A stretch of 8,033 bases of DNA, from contig JAEZCB010000275.1 of assembly GCA_023412755.1 (NCBI GenBank), positions 1 to 8,033 of the forward strand. Direction: 5' to 3'. Each line of letters starts with the position of its first letter. The stretch's first letter is position 1. This DNA comes from Bacteroidota bacterium. GTDB lineage: Bacteria; Bacteroidota; Bacteroidia; Flavobacteriales_F; PHOS-HE28. Shown here piece after piece: positions 6,951 through 8,033 of this stretch. The notes beneath the pieces are model-generated. The model ran no database searches and had not been told where the DNA came from. It was given only the letters and a program-made list of their open reading frames with translations. The translations under genes were made by a program, and so were the position numbers.

Positions 6951-7571
6951 TTACAAGAGACCGATCCTCTGTGCCTTCAAGATCATCTCCGCGGACGTTT
7001 GAGCTTCCAGTTTTCTTGCGATGTTGCGCCGGTGCGTCAACACTGTGTTCACGGTGATCTCCAGATCCGATGCGATCTGAGGGCTTTTCATTCCCTTGGC
7101 TATGCATCGGACCACCTCCATTTCGCGAATGGTGAGAAGTCCATGGCAAGGAGTGTGATCCACAGTGTCTTGAGCTTGAAGAACAGGAAAGGAATGACCA
7201 TCCATCACCTGTGCCAGGATATGGCCCATCATGGACACACCAGCATGCGCGGAGATCGCACCATGATATCCCTGCAGTTCCAAGCTGGGGACATCGATCA
7301 CACCGCGCCCAGTGATCAACGCCGCCACACGCAGACGTGGGTCATTGTTGCGTAGCTTGATGGGTGTGGGCATGCCGTTCAATTGGGGCATTCGTTCACT
7401 CAGCAACACCAGGTCCGGAGCCAGCCTGGGAACCAGCGCATGCAACTCCACAGGACCAGTGATCGTTGCCAATACTTTGAATCGCCTGTCCTGCTCCAGC
7501 GTTTTGCAAAGGCATTCAGCGATCAGGCGGTGAGGTTCCGCAATGATGATCTTATGGACCTGGGTGCTCAT
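6951..7571 (-). CDS. NarL/FixJ-family LuxR-type regulator with degenerate receiver domain
   Basis: The product is 206 residues. Residues 5-120 align with a response-regulator receiver (VHKIIIAEPHRLIAECLCKTL, then PDLVLLSERMPQLNG), and residues 146-206 form a complete LuxR-type helix-turn-helix (LTIREMEVVRCIAKGM, then IASDLEITVNTVLTHRRNIARKL). The key receiver residues are altered: the phosphorylated Asp is Ser58, the acidic pair is Glu12-Pro13, and the conserved Lys near the end is replaced (Ala108 by my alignment), while a switch Thr87 is kept. It is therefore unlikely to be switched by ordinary phosphotransfer and may bind DNA constitutively or respond to a ligand or partner. No histidine kinase lies beside it. 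It converges on the haloperoxidase-like gene with an 87-base gap that shows no clear terminator. ATG 7571 is preceded by an A-rich leader rather than a Shine-Dalgarno site. Targets are unknown. Confidence 0.9.
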   Translation of the reverse strand: MSTQVHKIIIAEPHRLIAECLCKTLEQDRRFKVLATITGPVELHALVPRLAPDLVLLSERMPQLNGMPTPIKLRNNDPRLRVAALITGRGVIDVPSLELQGYHGAISAHAGVSMMGHILAQVMDGHSFPVLQAQDTVDHTPCHGLLTIREMEVVRCIAKGMKSPQIASDLEITVNTVLTHRRNIARKLEAQTSAEMILKAQRIGLL

Positions 7572-7588
7572 TGGTTTCTTTTTTTTTT
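7572..7588 (-). promoter_or_regulatory. A-rich translation leader with a ten-base homopolymer ahead of the regulator
   Basis: On the minus strand the bases before the ATG read as ten A, then G, AAA, CCA. Bacteroidota translation starts often rely on A-rich leaders instead of Shine-Dalgarno pairing, which supports the start at 7571. The ten-base run (7579-7588 on the plus strand as T) is the longest homopolymer I noticed in the window and could vary in length. Confidence 0.5.
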
Positions 7589-7896
7589 GCTGGGGGCGGC
7601 TTCAATGGGAAGATCCTTTGGATGAGGAGCCTGCTGATGCATTGCTCTTTGAAAGATGGCCTGGCCAGCGCCGGTCGCGGGTAGAGAATGCGATCACGTC
7701 TGCGCTCATCGCCGGAAAATTGGGTCGAGGGGTGCGGAGTTCTGTAGTGGGATGGTGCAACTGGCGGCTCCCGTTGAGCAATTGGTGGAGAAAAGCTATC
7801 AGAAGCATCGCTCTTTTCTGCGGCACATGCAGCATGGAACAAATGTGTTGATAGGCCCACTACGGAAAAAGGGTATTTTACACGGGTACGAAAAAC
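7572..7896. other. Intergenic stretch with no gene I can support
   Basis: Apart from the A-rich leader at its left end, this stretch shows no coding frame with recognisable domains, signal peptide or plausible start. The open frames on both strands are short, rich in Arg, Trp, Cys and Pro, and one plus-strand frame runs through the terminator hairpin, so I treat them as chance. No tRNA-like TTCRA box or long hairpin was found. The promoter of the regulator gene should lie here, but I could not point to a TTTG/TAnnTTTG pair on the minus strand. Confidence 0.5.
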
Positions 7897-7928
7897 AAAA
7901 AGCCCCGCCGAGAACGGCGGGGCTTTTT
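7897..7928 (-). terminator. Strong intrinsic terminator of the T9SS cargo gene
   Basis: A perfect inverted repeat: AAAAA plus GCCCCGCCG (7897-7910), a four-base loop AGAA, then CGGCGGGGC plus TTTTT (7915-7928). Nine consecutive G-C-rich pairs are flanked by A/T runs. On the minus strand it is followed by TTTTTGTTTTT, so it fits best as the terminator of the gene ending at 7956, 27 bases upstream of it; with TTTTT on the plus strand too, it may also stop transcription from the left. Confidence 0.93.
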
Positions 7929-7955
7929 ACTTAGCGGGAAGTTTCCCGTAGGTCC

Positions 7956-8033
7956 TTACGGCTGTATCACCAGACGCTCGGTGTGCAGTTGCTCACCTGC
8001 GGTGATGTTCACGAAGTACATGCCTGCGGCCAT
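7956..8033 (-). CDS. C-terminal end of a T9SS type A sorting-domain protein, cut by window edge
   Basis: Only the last 25 codons and a TAA stop are present; the residues include GMYFVNITAG and end TERLVIQP. The pattern G-[MI]-Y-F-V-x-[IV]-T followed by a short charged turn and a closing K/R-L-V-x-Q strand is the end of the type A C-terminal sorting domain that directs proteins through the type IX secretion system for surface attachment or release. The cargo domain lies beyond the right edge, so its function is unknown. A small inverted repeat (CGGGA and TCCCG, 7935-7948) and then the intrinsic terminator follow the stop. Confidence 0.85.
   Translation of the reverse strand: MAAGMYFVNITAGEQLHTERLVIQP

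Noticed and set aside
6933..7355. Plus-strand frame of 140 codons opposite the regulator
   Set aside because: It is antisense to a complete LuxR helix-turn-helix and degenerate receiver; its composition is rich in His, Gln and Cys without a domain.
7656..7934. Plus-strand frame of 92 codons near the right end
   Set aside because: It reads through the intrinsic terminator hairpin and has no recognisable domain or start signal.

Overview
The window looks like chromosomal DNA of a fairly GC-rich member of the Bacteroidota (by eye a little over half G+C; not counted). The evidence is: the C-terminal tail of a type IX secretion (T9SS) substrate at the right edge; a TAnnTTTG-type -7 box ahead of one gene; start regions without clear Shine-Dalgarno sites and one with an A-rich leader; and protein families (FG-GAP/UnbV lipoprotein, vanadium haloperoxidase/PAP2-like lipoprotein, DUF1343/NamZ) that are common in environmental Bacteroidota. 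A finer placement, such as a GC-rich Flavobacteriales-like lineage, is only a guess. No mobile element, CRISPR array, tRNA or rRNA was seen.

Layout. Positions 1-806 (minus strand) hold the N-terminal two thirds or so of a LolC/LolE-type ABC permease, cut by the window edge. Diverging from it, with start regions that appear to overlap, is a plus-strand gene for a secreted DUF1343/NamZ-family protein (787-2013), the family of exo-beta-N-acetylmuramidases. After about 100 bp comes a long lipoprotein gene (2114-5452) with at least 13 calcium-binding FG-GAP/VCBS motifs in two blocks separated by an ASPIC/UnbV domain. After a 106-bp gap with a near-perfect 22-bp dyad and a good -7 box comes a second lipoprotein gene (5559-6863) with the complete PAP2/vanadium-haloperoxidase active-site signature. 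On the minus strand at 6951-7571 is a NarL/FixJ-type regulator whose receiver domain has lost its phosphorylation site. About 325 bp without a convincing gene follow, then a strong intrinsic terminator (7897-7928) and the last 25 codons of a T9SS cargo protein (7956-8033, minus).

How the genes may work together. The three plus-strand genes all encode exported proteins: one soluble and two lipoproteins. The permease belongs to the family that releases lipoproteins from the inner membrane. The theme is therefore the cell envelope, but only the FG-GAP/UnbV-haloperoxidase neighbours look like a plausible functional pair, and the dyad plus -7 box suggests the second of them can be transcribed on its own. 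The most unusual points are the degenerate response regulator, the dyad between the two lipoprotein genes, the overlapping divergent starts, and the triple CCGGTGCT repeat at the start of the large lipoprotein gene. I did not find a clearly new multi-gene system.
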